From NCBI GenBank assembly GCA_002492525.1, contig DKZA01000022.1, positions 61,500 through 125,499 on the forward strand: 64,000 nt of DNA. Direction: 5' to 3'. Below the pieces are notes generated by a model. That model saw nothing but the letters and a program-made list of their open reading frames with translations, was not told where the DNA came from and searched no databases. This document shows, in pieces, positions 43,658 to 52,264 of this stretch (its first letter is position 1; each line of letters starts with the position of its first letter). This DNA comes from Lachnospiraceae bacterium UBA7086. GTDB lineage: Bacteria; Bacillota; Clostridia; Lachnospirales; Lachnospiraceae. Both the position numbers and the translations under genes were made by a program.

Positions 43658-44798
43658 CGGCAGAGTCTCCTTTCTCCAGGTATTCTTCCACATTATTCTT
43701 CTGGATCAGTCTGATATCGGCAGTAAAATACTGACTGGTATAGCCCAGTTCATGATATTCCTGTAACGCATTGATACAAAAACGCCCCATCTGCTCCGTA
43801 TCAATCGCCACCGTCGCATATATGACATTTCTGTCAATTGCATTGATGATCGTGTCAGAATCATAATATCCCAGGATATTGACCTGTCCCACTTTATTGT
43901 AATCCAACACTGCCTGATAGACACAGGTGGTATTCAGTTCGTTCAGGCAGATGATAATATCCGGGATCTCCTGCTCCATAAAAATATCCCGAATCGACTC
44001 TTCCACAGAAAAAGCATTGGTGTCGTCTACCGACAGAAGTTCCAGTTTGATTTCCAGATTTTCTTCCCGTTCCTGCTCGATGGTCTCCTGGATACCGGAA
44101 CAGAGAATATTCTGATCCAACCCCTGCGTATAGGCATTGACCAGAACGGCCACTCTCACGGGACGCTCCTTACTGCCTATTTTCACCTCTCCAAACTGTA
44201 TCTGCATCTCTGGCGACGCTTCCTCCTCGACCATCATGTAAAGCGCCGTTCTGCCCGCCAGCCTTTCCTGGATGATCTGCAATGCCAGCCGCCCATACTC
44301 ATGGCCCAGGTTATAACTGCCTACTCCCACGAAACTGCATCGCCCGCTCTGCGTATTATCTCCGTAGAGCGTAACCACCGGAATTTCCTCCTCTACAGCC
44401 TTATTGACCAATTCAGTCATATCATCACTGTCATTGGCAGTCACAATAATTCCATCTACCCCGGCCGCAATCGCAATCTGCATCTGCTCTTCCACACTGT
44501 AGTCCTGAAAATGATCCTCTCCCAGCCAATCCACATAGACATTTTCTTCCATTGCCTGTTCACAGGCCCCCTGATAAATAGACCGCCAGATAGAAGATTT
44601 ATTATCTTCCGTAATCATCATATAATATCTGTCATAAGTAGTCTGCTCCGTCTCTTCATGGTAGCTGTTGTGATAAAACCACAGTACATAAACCGCTATC
44701 ACAACAGTCGAGATCACACAGACAATCGTAAGCAGCATAATCCAGGTATTCGGATTCTGTTTCCATTTTCTTTTCTCTGATGACTGCTCTTTACTCAA
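43641..44798 (-). CDS. membrane-anchored sugar-binding sensor protein (XylFII-like)
   Basis: The 385-aa protein has a single N-terminal transmembrane anchor (about 17-40, WIMLLTIVCVISTVVIAVYVLWFY) without a lipobox, followed by a PBP type I sugar-binding domain (MITEDNKSSIWRSIYQGA, GIIVTANDSDDM, VTLYGDN, LGYYDSDTIINAI). It is not suited to transport because it stays tethered, and its gene directly overlaps the kinase gene, so it is best read as the ligand-sensing subunit of a three-component system. Translation begins at a TTG with GGAG 9 nt upstream. Ligand is probably xylose or another monosaccharide. Confidence 0.85.
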   Translation of the reverse strand: MSKEQSSEKRKWKQNPNTWIMLLTIVCVISTVVIAVYVLWFYHNSYHEETEQTTYDRYYMMITEDNKSSIWRSIYQGACEQAMEENVYVDWLGEDHFQDYSVEEQMQIAIAAGVDGIIVTANDSDDMTELVNKAVEEEIPVVTLYGDNTQSGRCSFVGVGSYNLGHEYGRLALQIIQERLAGRTALYMMVEEEASPEMQIQFGEVKIGSKERPVRVAVLVNAYTQGLDQNILCSGIQETIEQEREENLEIKLELLSVDDTNAFSVEESIRDIFMEQEIPDIIICLNELNTTCVYQAVLDYNKVGQVNILGYYDSDTIINAIDRNVIYATVAIDTEQMGRFCINALQEYHELGYTSQYFTADIRLIQKNNVEEYLEKGDSADESDE

Positions 44799-44835
44799 TA
44801 TAACATTCTCCTCTACGATCTATCTCCCACCGTAC

Positions 44836-45486
44836 CTACGTATGGAACACTTTCTGCAGCTGCTTCATCGCTCCAAGGACTAACAAGGTATGATCTTTGG
44901 ACACACGAGTGTCCGGCGTGATAGCCAGATTCATCCTCTCATCCTTTTTCAGTGCCATAATGTTGAGCCCGTAATGTTTGCGGACATCCAGTTCGCCAAT
45001 GGTCTTATCGGCCCATTCTTTGGGCACTGACACTTCCACAATCGCATGATCTTCATCCAGCTCAATATAATCAAAAATATGATCCGCACTGTAACGTATG
45101 GCTGTCCAATTGGCAAGCTGCTTTTCCGGATAGACAACGTCATCTGCCCCGTTTCTTAAGAGAAACTTTGCCTGCACACCGCTTGCGGCGCGGGAGACCA
45201 CCATCTTTGCCCCCAGTTCTTTTAACAAGGATGTGGTTTCCAGCGATCCTTGAAAATCATCCCCGATTGCCACGATACACAGATCAAAGTTACGGATTCC
45301 CAAGGATACCAGAAAATCCGCATTGGTACTGTCCCCGATCTGGGCATTGGTCACAAAAGACAGGATGGATTCCACACGGTCTTCTTTCTTATCCACCGCC
45401 ATCACCTGGTGGCCCAGTTCATTTAATTTCTCTGCAATATGACAGCCAAACCGCCCCAATCCGACCAGCAAAATTGATTTCATCAT
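44836..45486 (-). CDS. ktrA: KtrA-type potassium uptake regulatory subunit
   Basis: The 216-aa cytosolic protein has a TrkA_N nucleotide-binding domain (ILLVGLGRFGCHIAEKL, AVDKKEDRVESI, GDSTNADFL) and a C-terminal TrkA_C/RCK domain (about 135-216) that may bind c-di-AMP. It forms the gating ring for the membrane subunit encoded just upstream. The start at 45486 has GAGGATAAGT before it; the open frame to 45582 runs through an inverted-repeat spacer and is not coding. No ydaO-type riboswitch was seen upstream of ktrB. Confidence 0.9.
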   Translation of the reverse strand: MMKSILLVGLGRFGCHIAEKLNELGHQVMAVDKKEDRVESILSFVTNAQIGDSTNADFLVSLGIRNFDLCIVAIGDDFQGSLETTSLLKELGAKMVVSRAASGVQAKFLLRNGADDVVYPEKQLANWTAIRYSADHIFDYIELDEDHAIVEVSVPKEWADKTIGELDVRKHYGLNIMALKKDERMNLAITPDTRVSKDHTLLVLGAMKQLQKVFHT

Positions 45487-45529
45487 ACTTATCCTCATTT
45501 CTGCGCTGCTTTTTGCGCATATCGAGTTT

Positions 45530-45585
45530 GTGGCAAGCAACGCGCAGACACAAATCTCGCGATTGAAAATTTTAATTTTCAATCT
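45530..45585 (-). repeat. inverted repeats in the ktrB-ktrA spacer
   Basis: Two hairpins lie between the genes: GATTGAAAAT/ATTTTCAATC (around 45562-45585) next to the ktrB stop, and CGAG-TTTGTG/CACAAA-CTCG at about 45525-45560. They may adjust the ratio of the two subunits. No T run follows. Confidence 0.5.
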
Positions 45586-45592
45586 TATCCTC

Positions 45593-46942
45593 CTAACCTA
45601 CGGTAATTTTCTCCTGCGGAAATTCTGACACGTAAGGATGTTTCGTTGCCAGTGCCGCATAAACGATGGTCATACCGCCCACCCGGCCCCAGAACATCAA
45701 AAGGATCAGCACCAGCTTGGAAGATACACCGAGCGTAGGTGTGATGCCAAGCGTTACACCCACTGTACCGATAGCCGACGCCGCTTCAAACAAAGCCGGC
45801 ATGACCGGTATTCCCTCTCTGTAACTGATAAAGATTCCTCCGGCCAAAAAGAGCACCGTGTACATAATCAGAACCGTCGCTGCATAATGTGCCGTATCGT
45901 TTGGCACTCTCCTGCCAAAAATATGCGCATTGGGTCTTCTGCGAAATACCGCTATGGCTGTAGCAAAAAGCACCGCAAAAGTGGTTGTCTTCATACCGCC
46001 CGCCGTAGAACCGGGAGAACCGCCAATCAGCATCAGCAGAATAAAAATCATCTGCCCGGCCTCCGTAAGCTGTGATAAATCCACCGTATTAAATCCTGCA
46101 GTACGGGCCGTGACCGACTGAAATGCCGATGCCAGCACCTTCTCTTGCACGCTCATCCCATCCCAGGCTGCTCTGCTAAACTCACAGAAATAAAAATACA
46201 AAGCCGGCAAAAGAAGAAGCAGCGCCGTGACGCACAAGACTACCTTACTCTGCATACGGTACCGGCGAAACCGAAACCGATTCCTCCTGATATCATCCCA
46301 GGTCAAAAAACCGATACCGCCCACCACGATTAAAACCATGATCACTATATTGATCAGCGGATGTCCCAGATAAGCAGTCAGGGAAGAATATTTTTCTTTG
46401 ACCCCCATCAGGTCAAACCCTGCGTTACAGAAAGCCGAGACAGAGTGGAAAAGGGCATACCCCATTCCCTTTATCACGCCGAACTCTGCAACCATAGGCG
46501 GCAGCAGCAGCAAGGCTCCAATCCCTTCGATGAGTACCACCATTTTCAAAATAAAACCGGTAAGCCGGACAATACCGCCCATCTGCGGTGCCGCAATCGC
46601 TTCCTGCATGGTGCTTCTTTGCATGAGCCCAATCTTTCGTCCGGAAAAGCGGGCTACAGACACCGCAATGGTAATCACGCCCAGACCGCCAATCTGAATC
46701 AGAATCAATATCACCGTCTTGCCAAACAAAGACCAATAAGTAGCCGTATCCTGTGTCACAAGTCCTGTCACACAAGTAGCGGAAGTAGCCACAAACAATG
46801 CATCCAAAAAAGAAGCTCCCCCGCTTCCTGCCGTAGCCCATGGCAGCATCAGAAGCAGAGTGCCGCAAAGAATCACTCCCAAAAATCCCAGCAAAATGAT
46901 ACGGGAAGAGGAAAGTCTCTTTTTAATTTGCTTTTTCCTCAT
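45593..46942 (-). CDS. ktrB: KtrB/TrkH-type potassium transporter membrane subunit
   Basis: The 449-aa membrane protein has four M1-P-M2 repeats of the TrkH/KtrB superfamily. Selectivity-filter glycines are seen in TSATCVTGLVTQ, SAFCNAGFDLMG, SVTARTAGFNTVD and SAIGTVGVTLG. It carries K+ (with Na+ coupling in many KtrB proteins) into the cell under control of KtrA, encoded downstream. GGSPGSTAGGMKTTT is the conserved gating-loop region. It is divergent from the DHH phosphoesterase gene. Confidence 0.92.
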   Translation of the reverse strand: MRKKQIKKRLSSSRIILLGFLGVILCGTLLLMLPWATAGSGGASFLDALFVATSATCVTGLVTQDTATYWSLFGKTVILILIQIGGLGVITIAVSVARFSGRKIGLMQRSTMQEAIAAPQMGGIVRLTGFILKMVVLIEGIGALLLLPPMVAEFGVIKGMGYALFHSVSAFCNAGFDLMGVKEKYSSLTAYLGHPLINIVIMVLIVVGGIGFLTWDDIRRNRFRFRRYRMQSKVVLCVTALLLLLPALYFYFCEFSRAAWDGMSVQEKVLASAFQSVTARTAGFNTVDLSQLTEAGQMIFILLMLIGGSPGSTAGGMKTTTFAVLFATAIAVFRRRPNAHIFGRRVPNDTAHYAATVLIMYTVLFLAGGIFISYREGIPVMPALFEAASAIGTVGVTLGITPTLGVSSKLVLILLMFWGRVGGMTIVYAALATKHPYVSEFPQEKITVG

Positions 46943-47035
46943 GCTTTACGCCTTCAAAGCCGTCATAATAACGGTCTTTCCTTTTTTTATCGTATTACTT
47001 TTATACGCTACCCATAATACCACGAAATCTTTGTC

Positions 47036-47078
47036 TTGAAAAGGCAGTTCACATCTTATATAATTTTAATAAGATGTG
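47036..47078 (+). promoter_or_regulatory. promoter of the DHH gene with operator-like palindrome over the -10
   Basis: A -35 TTGAAA (47036-47041) and consensus -10 TATAAT (47059-47064) are spaced by 17 bp. The arms CACATCTTAT (47050-47059) and ATAAGATGTG (47069-47078) form a perfect 10-bp inverted repeat with a 9-bp centre that covers the -10 box, the classic position for a repressor site. Confidence 0.65.
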
Positions 47079-47109
47079 TACAAATAGCATAATATATGAC
47101 AGCTAAAAG

Positions 47110-47129
47110 ATAAGTTTCGCAATTGCCTA
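47110..47129 (+). repeat. solitary copy of the 22349-22590 element end
   Basis: ATAAGTTTCGCAATTGCCTA matches the right end of the element (22571-22590) at 18 of 20 positions. No second end is visible nearby, so it may be a remnant or a shared insertion-site sequence. It lies in the leader of the DHH gene. Confidence 0.45.
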
Positions 47130-47161
47130 CGGGGAAATTAAACGGATAAGGAGAATATGAC

Positions 47162-48094
47162 ATGAGATTAGTGACACGATCTGATTTTGACGGTTTAGCC
47201 TGCGGCGCGCTTTTAAAAGAAGTAGGGCTGATCGACAGCTGGAAATTCGCGCATCCCAAGGATTTACAGGACGGCCTGGTGGAAGTCACCGAAAATGATG
47301 TCCTGGCAAATGTGCCTTTCGTCGAAGGATGCGGACTGTGGTTCGACCATCACTCCAGCGAACACGAACGTAACGAACTGAAAGGAAAATATAAAGGCGA
47401 GAGCCGCATCACCCCTTCCTGTGCACGCATTATCTACGAATATTACGGCGGGGAAGAACGCTTCTCCCATTTTGACGAAATGATGGCTGCAGTGGACAAG
47501 GTAGATTCCGGCAATCTTACCATCGATGAAATTCAAAATCCCACCGGCTGGATTCTGGTAGGCTTCCTGATGGATCCCCGTACCGGCCTGGGCAGATGGC
47601 GTAATTTTACCATTTCCAACTATCAGTTAATGGAAAAGCTGATGGAGTGCTGCCGCACCATGAATACGGAAGAGATTCTGGCACTGCCTGATGTCCAGGA
47701 ACGCATTGCCGTCTACCGTGAACAGGATGAGAAATTCAGAGAAATGGTCAAAGCACATACCCGGATAGAAAAAGACGTTATCATCTCCGATTTAAGAGGT
47801 GTGGATCCCATCTATTCCGGCAACCGCTTCTTAATTTACAGCATGTATCCCGAACAGAACATCTCCGTCTGGATTGTCAATGGACGCGGCGGCATGGGCT
47901 GTTCCGCGGCGGTAGGCTACAGTATCTTAAACCGTACTTCTCATGTAAATGTGGGCAGTCTGATGTTAAAATACGGCGGCGGCGGCCATATGGCTGTGGG
48001 TACCTGCCAGTTCTCCAATGAGACCATGGACGAACAGCTCCCGAAACTGCTTGACGAACTTGTCAATTACGATGAGTATTACAAGAAGAATTAA
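47162..48094 (+). CDS. DHH-family phosphoesterase
   Basis: The 310-aa cytosolic protein has the metal-binding motifs of the DHH superfamily: TRSDFDGLACG (motif I), DHHSSE (motif III) and GGGGHMAVGT from the DHHA1 domain. Relatives hydrolyse nanoRNA, cyclic dinucleotides, pAp or polyphosphate; the sequence does not allow a choice, and a mid-region insertion differs from standard NrnA. AAGGAG precedes the ATG. It has its own promoter with an operator-like palindrome and stands alone between ktrB and the addBA operon. The neighbouring Ktr system is a frequent c-di-AMP target, so c-di-AMP turnover is one possibility. Confidence 0.8.
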   Translation: MRLVTRSDFDGLACGALLKEVGLIDSWKFAHPKDLQDGLVEVTENDVLANVPFVEGCGLWFDHHSSEHERNELKGKYKGESRITPSCARIIYEYYGGEERFSHFDEMMAAVDKVDSGNLTIDEIQNPTGWILVGFLMDPRTGLGRWRNFTISNYQLMEKLMECCRTMNTEEILALPDVQERIAVYREQDEKFREMVKAHTRIEKDVIISDLRGVDPIYSGNRFLIYSMYPEQNISVWIVNGRGGMGCSAAVGYSILNRTSHVNVGSLMLKYGGGGHMAVGTCQFSNETMDEQLPKLLDELVNYDEYYKKN

Positions 48095-48120
48095 TTGCTT
48101 TTAAAGAGAAACATTTTTAT

Positions 48121-48170
48121 AGGAGGGAAATCACCTGCTTTCATTGCTGCATGATTTCTCTCCTGTTTTT
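48121..48170 (+). terminator. terminator of the DHH gene
   Basis: AGGAGgGAAATCA and TGATTTCtCTCCT pair around an 18-nt loop and are followed by TGTTTTTTA. Confidence 0.85.
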
Positions 48171-48171
48171 T

Positions 48172-48491
48172 ATTATAGGATCGGGGTGTCAAAAGGTGCT
48201 TAAATAAATTGAAAATGGGAAATTGCACAAAATGTTCGTGAAGATGTCCTGCGCAGTCATATGAGAGTTTCTTAATATTCCGTAAACATCCAGCAATTTC
48301 GGGACATGGATGTCCCGGAAAGCCCATTTCGAGCCCGGATGGCGAGTAATGGGCGGTTGCGTCCGTCTGTCTCGACCTTACCGGAATATTTAGAAAATCC
48401 ATATGACGAAGCCCGACTCGAGAGAACATTTTGTGCAATTTCCCCTCTCAGTCTATCCTAAACACCTTTTGACACCCCAAACATTATAGGA
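48172..48491. mobile_element. 302-bp palindromic MITE-like element with 9-bp direct repeats
   Basis: The element (48181-48482) begins and ends with the inverted repeat GGGGTGTCAAAAGGTG / CACCTTTTGACACCCC, with a second conserved block GGGAAATTGCACAAAATGTTC in each arm and a third near TCATATG and AATATTCCG. The centre holds a GGGACAT/ATGTCCC hairpin and a GCCCATT/AATGGGC stem. The 9-bp direct repeat ATTATAGGA flanks it (48172-48180 and 48483-48491). There is no transposase gene. It lies between the terminator of the DHH gene and the 3' end of addA. Confidence 0.7.
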
Positions 48492-48497
48492 AACTTC

Positions 48498-51400
48498 TCA
48501 CTCGCATCCAAGGCCGCGCAGCAAAATTTCCTCTCCCAGACGGAAAGAATAGATAATCTGTTCCTTCACTCTCTTTCCCGTGCCATCCTTTGTATACCCG
48601 GAAAGCTGTTCCAGCACTTCACTGTAATAAGCAAGCTGTACCTGATAGCGCTTCACCAATTCTTCCGGGCGATCCACGGCATCGGTCTTATAATCCAATA
48701 CCACATAACCGTCCTCTTCCTCGAAAAACACATCAATAATTCCCTGAATTAACACAGTCTCCTCCGCCGGAAACGTATCTTTGAGCCGGTTTGCCGAAAG
48801 TCCCATCACAAAAGGCTGCTCCTTATAAAGCCGTCCCGCCCGGGCCGCCTGGGCCATTCGCAGGGCTGCCTTTGTCTGTAGAAATCCTGCCAGACGCGGA
48901 AGGGAAAGTACCTGATAGTACTCCTCCGAGAGCATTTGTTCCTGCCGCATCCGTTCCAGCTCTTCCCGCAGCAAATCTTCCGCCGCCTTTTTATCTTTGT
49001 TGACTTCTTTAGTCAACTTACAGAAATCAAAGAGTTCCATCACCTTATGAAACGCGCTGCCCCGCATAGAGCCTGTGACATGCTCGTCAGTCTCCATAAA
49101 CTTCGGCAGATAAGGCACCACCGGTTCCTCCTCATACAGCTTGAAAGAAAAGTCCATTTCTTCCTGCATACCGGCCTTTTTTAATTCTGACACGGTAGTC
49201 TTGGTATAGAGATCTTTCAGATTATCATGCGGATATCGGTAGGCAAATTGATATGACATTTGTGCCATGAGTTCTTCATCCACATCCTTGCGGGAATCCG
49301 ACAGCAGAAGCCGCCGTCTGGCCTCTTCTCTCTGCCAGGTTTCCTCCACGTTCTCTTCCACCACCGCTTCCCAACCGCTCAAAGTAACTTTAAAACACAT
49401 GTCCTTGTCATAATAAGGTCCCTGTCTATAAGGTTCCAGACCGCAGACACCGTAAAATTCATCCAGACACTTATTTCTGGCCAGGGCCGCCAGCAACAGA
49501 GAAAGAAAGCTGTCCTGTGCAAGCAGTGTTCCGTAAGAAAGCGTCAATTCCTCCCGTTTCTGTAAGACCAGAAGGTCTGCGGCTGTCTTTTCCGCGTCTT
49601 TGACTGTAGCAGTCAATATTAATTTTTCCCTGGCACGGGTCATGGCTACATAGAGTAACCGCATTTCCTCCGCCAGATTATCCCTCTTCAGTCTGGCGGA
49701 AATGGCGTTTCTACGAAGATTACGCCCACGCACACGAAGATCCGGATTCACATAGTCCACACCGATCCCGGCATCCACATCCACCACCAGATGTCCGTTT
49801 ATGTCTCTGGTCTGGAACTTCTTGGAAAGCCCCGCCACAATGCAGACCGGGAACTCCAGCCCCTTACTCTTATGGATACTCATGATGCGCACCACATCGG
49901 CATGTTCATCCTGCAGGAGCGCTTCCCCGTAATCCACCTCATACTTTTCCAACTGTTCCATATAGCGCAGGAAATGATAAAGGCCGAAATAGCTGGTCTT
50001 TTCGTAATCCGCCGCCTTTACCAGAAGCATCTCCACATTGGCCCGGCGCTTGCTGCCCTCAGGCTGGGCCGCCACATGATTCAGATACCCGGTCTCCCGC
50101 AGGATGATCTGTAACAGTTCGTGGACACTTAAATAGACGGCAAGGTCACGATAACGGGTAAGCCTGGCCAGAAAATCTTTAATCTTCCCATCTTCCCTGC
50201 ACAACTCCAGCGCATCATACAGATACTTTTTCTTAGGATATGCCGCCCGCACCTGCGCAATCTCCTCCTCCGTAAAGCCGCCCAGATAAGAATGGAGCAC
50301 CCCATAGAGCGGAATATCCTGCAAGGGATTGTCCAGAATCCGCAGAAAATGCAGCAGTCCCTGCACCTCCGGCGCCGCAAAATAACCGGTCCGTGAGGTC
50401 ATATGCACCGGAATCTGTTCTTCCTCCAACACCCGTTTAAAGACCTCATCCCAGCCGGATACCGTACGCAGTAAGATCACAATATCCCGAAAGTCCACGT
50501 TCCGCAGTTTCCCGGTTTCCTGATCCGTCACCTGAAACTCCTTCCGCAGCTGCTTAATCTTAGCCGCCACCCCATAGGCTTCCTGTTCTCTTTGGGAAAT
50601 CTCTTCCGGCTTATCCGCTGTCTGAAAAAGAAGCAGCTCCGTCTCGGCTTGCAGATCGGGATATACCGCCCCCTCATGCAGGGCCGCCAGGTCGTCATAG
50701 ACAATGCCACCCACCTCTTTGCCCATAATCTGTTCAAAAACCCCATTGGTACTTGTCAGCACTTCCATTCTGCTCCGGAAATTCTGGTGCAGGTCGATTT
50801 TCATGGCCCTGCCTGCCTGCTCCTGTTCCGCGTAAACTTCATACTTTTCCAGGAACAACTCCGGTCTGGCCAGACGGAATTTATAGATACTCTGCTTCAC
50901 ATCCCCCACCATAAAACGGTTGTAACGGCCCTCCTCCTCTCCCGAAATACAGGACAAAAGGTACTCCTGCACCAGATTACTGTCCTGATATTCGTCTATC
51001 AGAATCTCCTGGAAATGGCTCCGGTAGGAAAGCGCCGTCTCCGTGGGCATATACGTTTCTCCCTCCCGGCGAAGCAGGATTTCCAACGCAAGATGCTCAA
51101 TATCATCAAAGTCCAACAGATTTTTCTCCTGCTTCTTCTCTTCAAACGCCATCTTAAACCGCAATGTCAAATCCACCAATGCTTCCACCGCCGCCTGGCA
51201 GACCGCCATCTGGGTTTCCATCTGCTCCCTGGTCTGAAAGAAAAAGTCACTGCGTATCTGCTGTATTTGCTCCTTCACATCATTTCTGAGCCGTTTGGCA
51301 AGTTCCCTCTTGACAAGGGAAATGGTGTCATCCTTCTTAGATGGCAGACGGTCAAACTGTATCTTCTCAAAAGCGCTGCATAAAGCGTCATAGTCCAGAT

Positions 51401-52199
51401 CACATCTTTCCCTGAGGGCTGTCACCATATCCCGTTCCCTCTCTAAAAGCGGGCCATAATGATAGGGGCCGTCCGGCTCTTCGGCAAGCCGGACGGCGGC
51501 CTGTAATTTATCTGCACAATCCGCCAACAGACGCTGCACATGCAGCATCATATCCTGCATCCACTCCGGATTTTTGTCCTCCTGCTGCATACTTTCTAAG
51601 CTGTAATCCTCTTTCCGCTGCGCAAGCCACTCCTCCGGGAAAGGCATGCTCATGGCAAAGTCATACAGCTTCCACACCACTTCTTCTACCGCCTCATCCC
51701 TGCTGCCCACACTGAAATACTCCATGCAGTTTAAAAAGGCGGGATCTGCTTCTTGGTAAGCCTCCTCCAACACCTGTGCCAGCACATCTTTCTTAAGAAG
51801 CCGCACTTCTCCCTCTTCCCCGATCCGGAATCCAGGGTCCAGGCCGATGGTATGAAACTGATTGCGCAGTACAAAGAGGCAGAAACTGTCTATGGTGGTA
51901 ATCTGGGCATTATACAGAAGCGTCACCTGCCGCTGCAAATGCTCGTTCTCCGGATCAAGCGAAAGCCTGTCCTGCAAGGCTTTGCTGATTCTTTCCCGCA
52001 TCTCTGCCGCCGCCGCATTGGTAAAAGTCACCACCAGCAGTCTGTCAATATCCATCGGATGCTCCCCATTACTTACCATATTTACAATCCGTTCCACCAA
52101 AACCGCCGTCTTACCCGACCCTGCCGCCGCTGAAACCAGCAAATTACATCCATGGGTGTCAATCACTTGTCTTTGTGTGTCTGTAAAAGAAATCGCCAT
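48498..52199 (-). CDS. addA: ATP-dependent helicase/nuclease subunit A
   Basis: This 1233-aa protein is the UvrD-like helicase and nuclease subunit of AddAB, which processes double-strand ends for recombination and responds to Chi-like sites. Walker A is VSAAAGSGKTAVL near the N-terminus; further helicase motifs include ILIDEYQDSN, GDVKQSIYKFR and LYVAMTRAREKL. The C-terminal nuclease domain has GIIDVFFEEEDGYVVLDYKTD. Length is close to that of B. subtilis AddA. The start at 52199 has AGGGGAAGGG upstream and lies 66 nt after the addB stop. Confidence 0.95.
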   Translation of the reverse strand: MAISFTDTQRQVIDTHGCNLLVSAAAGSGKTAVLVERIVNMVSNGEHPMDIDRLLVVTFTNAAAAEMRERISKALQDRLSLDPENEHLQRQVTLLYNAQITTIDSFCLFVLRNQFHTIGLDPGFRIGEEGEVRLLKKDVLAQVLEEAYQEADPAFLNCMEYFSVGSRDEAVEEVVWKLYDFAMSMPFPEEWLAQRKEDYSLESMQQEDKNPEWMQDMMLHVQRLLADCADKLQAAVRLAEEPDGPYHYGPLLERERDMVTALRERCDLDYDALCSAFEKIQFDRLPSKKDDTISLVKRELAKRLRNDVKEQIQQIRSDFFFQTREQMETQMAVCQAAVEALVDLTLRFKMAFEEKKQEKNLLDFDDIEHLALEILLRREGETYMPTETALSYRSHFQEILIDEYQDSNLVQEYLLSCISGEEEGRYNRFMVGDVKQSIYKFRLARPELFLEKYEVYAEQEQAGRAMKIDLHQNFRSRMEVLTSTNGVFEQIMGKEVGGIVYDDLAALHEGAVYPDLQAETELLLFQTADKPEEISQREQEAYGVAAKIKQLRKEFQVTDQETGKLRNVDFRDIVILLRTVSGWDEVFKRVLEEEQIPVHMTSRTGYFAAPEVQGLLHFLRILDNPLQDIPLYGVLHSYLGGFTEEEIAQVRAAYPKKKYLYDALELCREDGKIKDFLARLTRYRDLAVYLSVHELLQIILRETGYLNHVAAQPEGSKRRANVEMLLVKAADYEKTSYFGLYHFLRYMEQLEKYEVDYGEALLQDEHADVVRIMSIHKSKGLEFPVCIVAGLSKKFQTRDINGHLVVDVDAGIGVDYVNPDLRVRGRNLRRNAISARLKRDNLAEEMRLLYVAMTRAREKLILTATVKDAEKTAADLLVLQKREELTLSYGTLLAQDSFLSLLLAALARNKCLDEFYGVCGLEPYRQGPYYDKDMCFKVTLSGWEAVVEENVEETWQREEARRRLLLSDSRKDVDEELMAQMSYQFAYRYPHDNLKDLYTKTTVSELKKAGMQEEMDFSFKLYEEEPVVPYLPKFMETDEHVTGSMRGSAFHKVMELFDFCKLTKEVNKDKKAAEDLLREELERMRQEQMLSEEYYQVLSLPRLAGFLQTKAALRMAQAARAGRLYKEQPFVMGLSANRLKDTFPAEETVLIQGIIDVFFEEEDGYVVLDYKTDAVDRPEELVKRYQVQLAYYSEVLEQLSGYTKDGTGKRVKEQIIYSFRLGEEILLRGLGCE

Positions 52200-52264
52200 A
52201 CCCTTCCCCTGTTCTTTCTTCTGCCCATTGAATAACTTCTTAATCCATAGCTGCATGTTACAAG

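Noticed and set aside
45487..45582. Extended KtrA start at 45582
   Set aside because: The extra residues are encoded by the inverted-repeat spacer; a ribosome site supports the start at 45486.
46943..47161. ydaO-type c-di-AMP riboswitch before ktrB
   Set aside because: The spacer is only about 220 bp, shared with a divergent gene, and shows none of the conserved motifs.
48091..48438. 115-codon minus-strand ORF in the spacer after the DHH gene
   Set aside because: It runs through a terminator and the palindromic element; composition and lack of ribosome site argue against coding.
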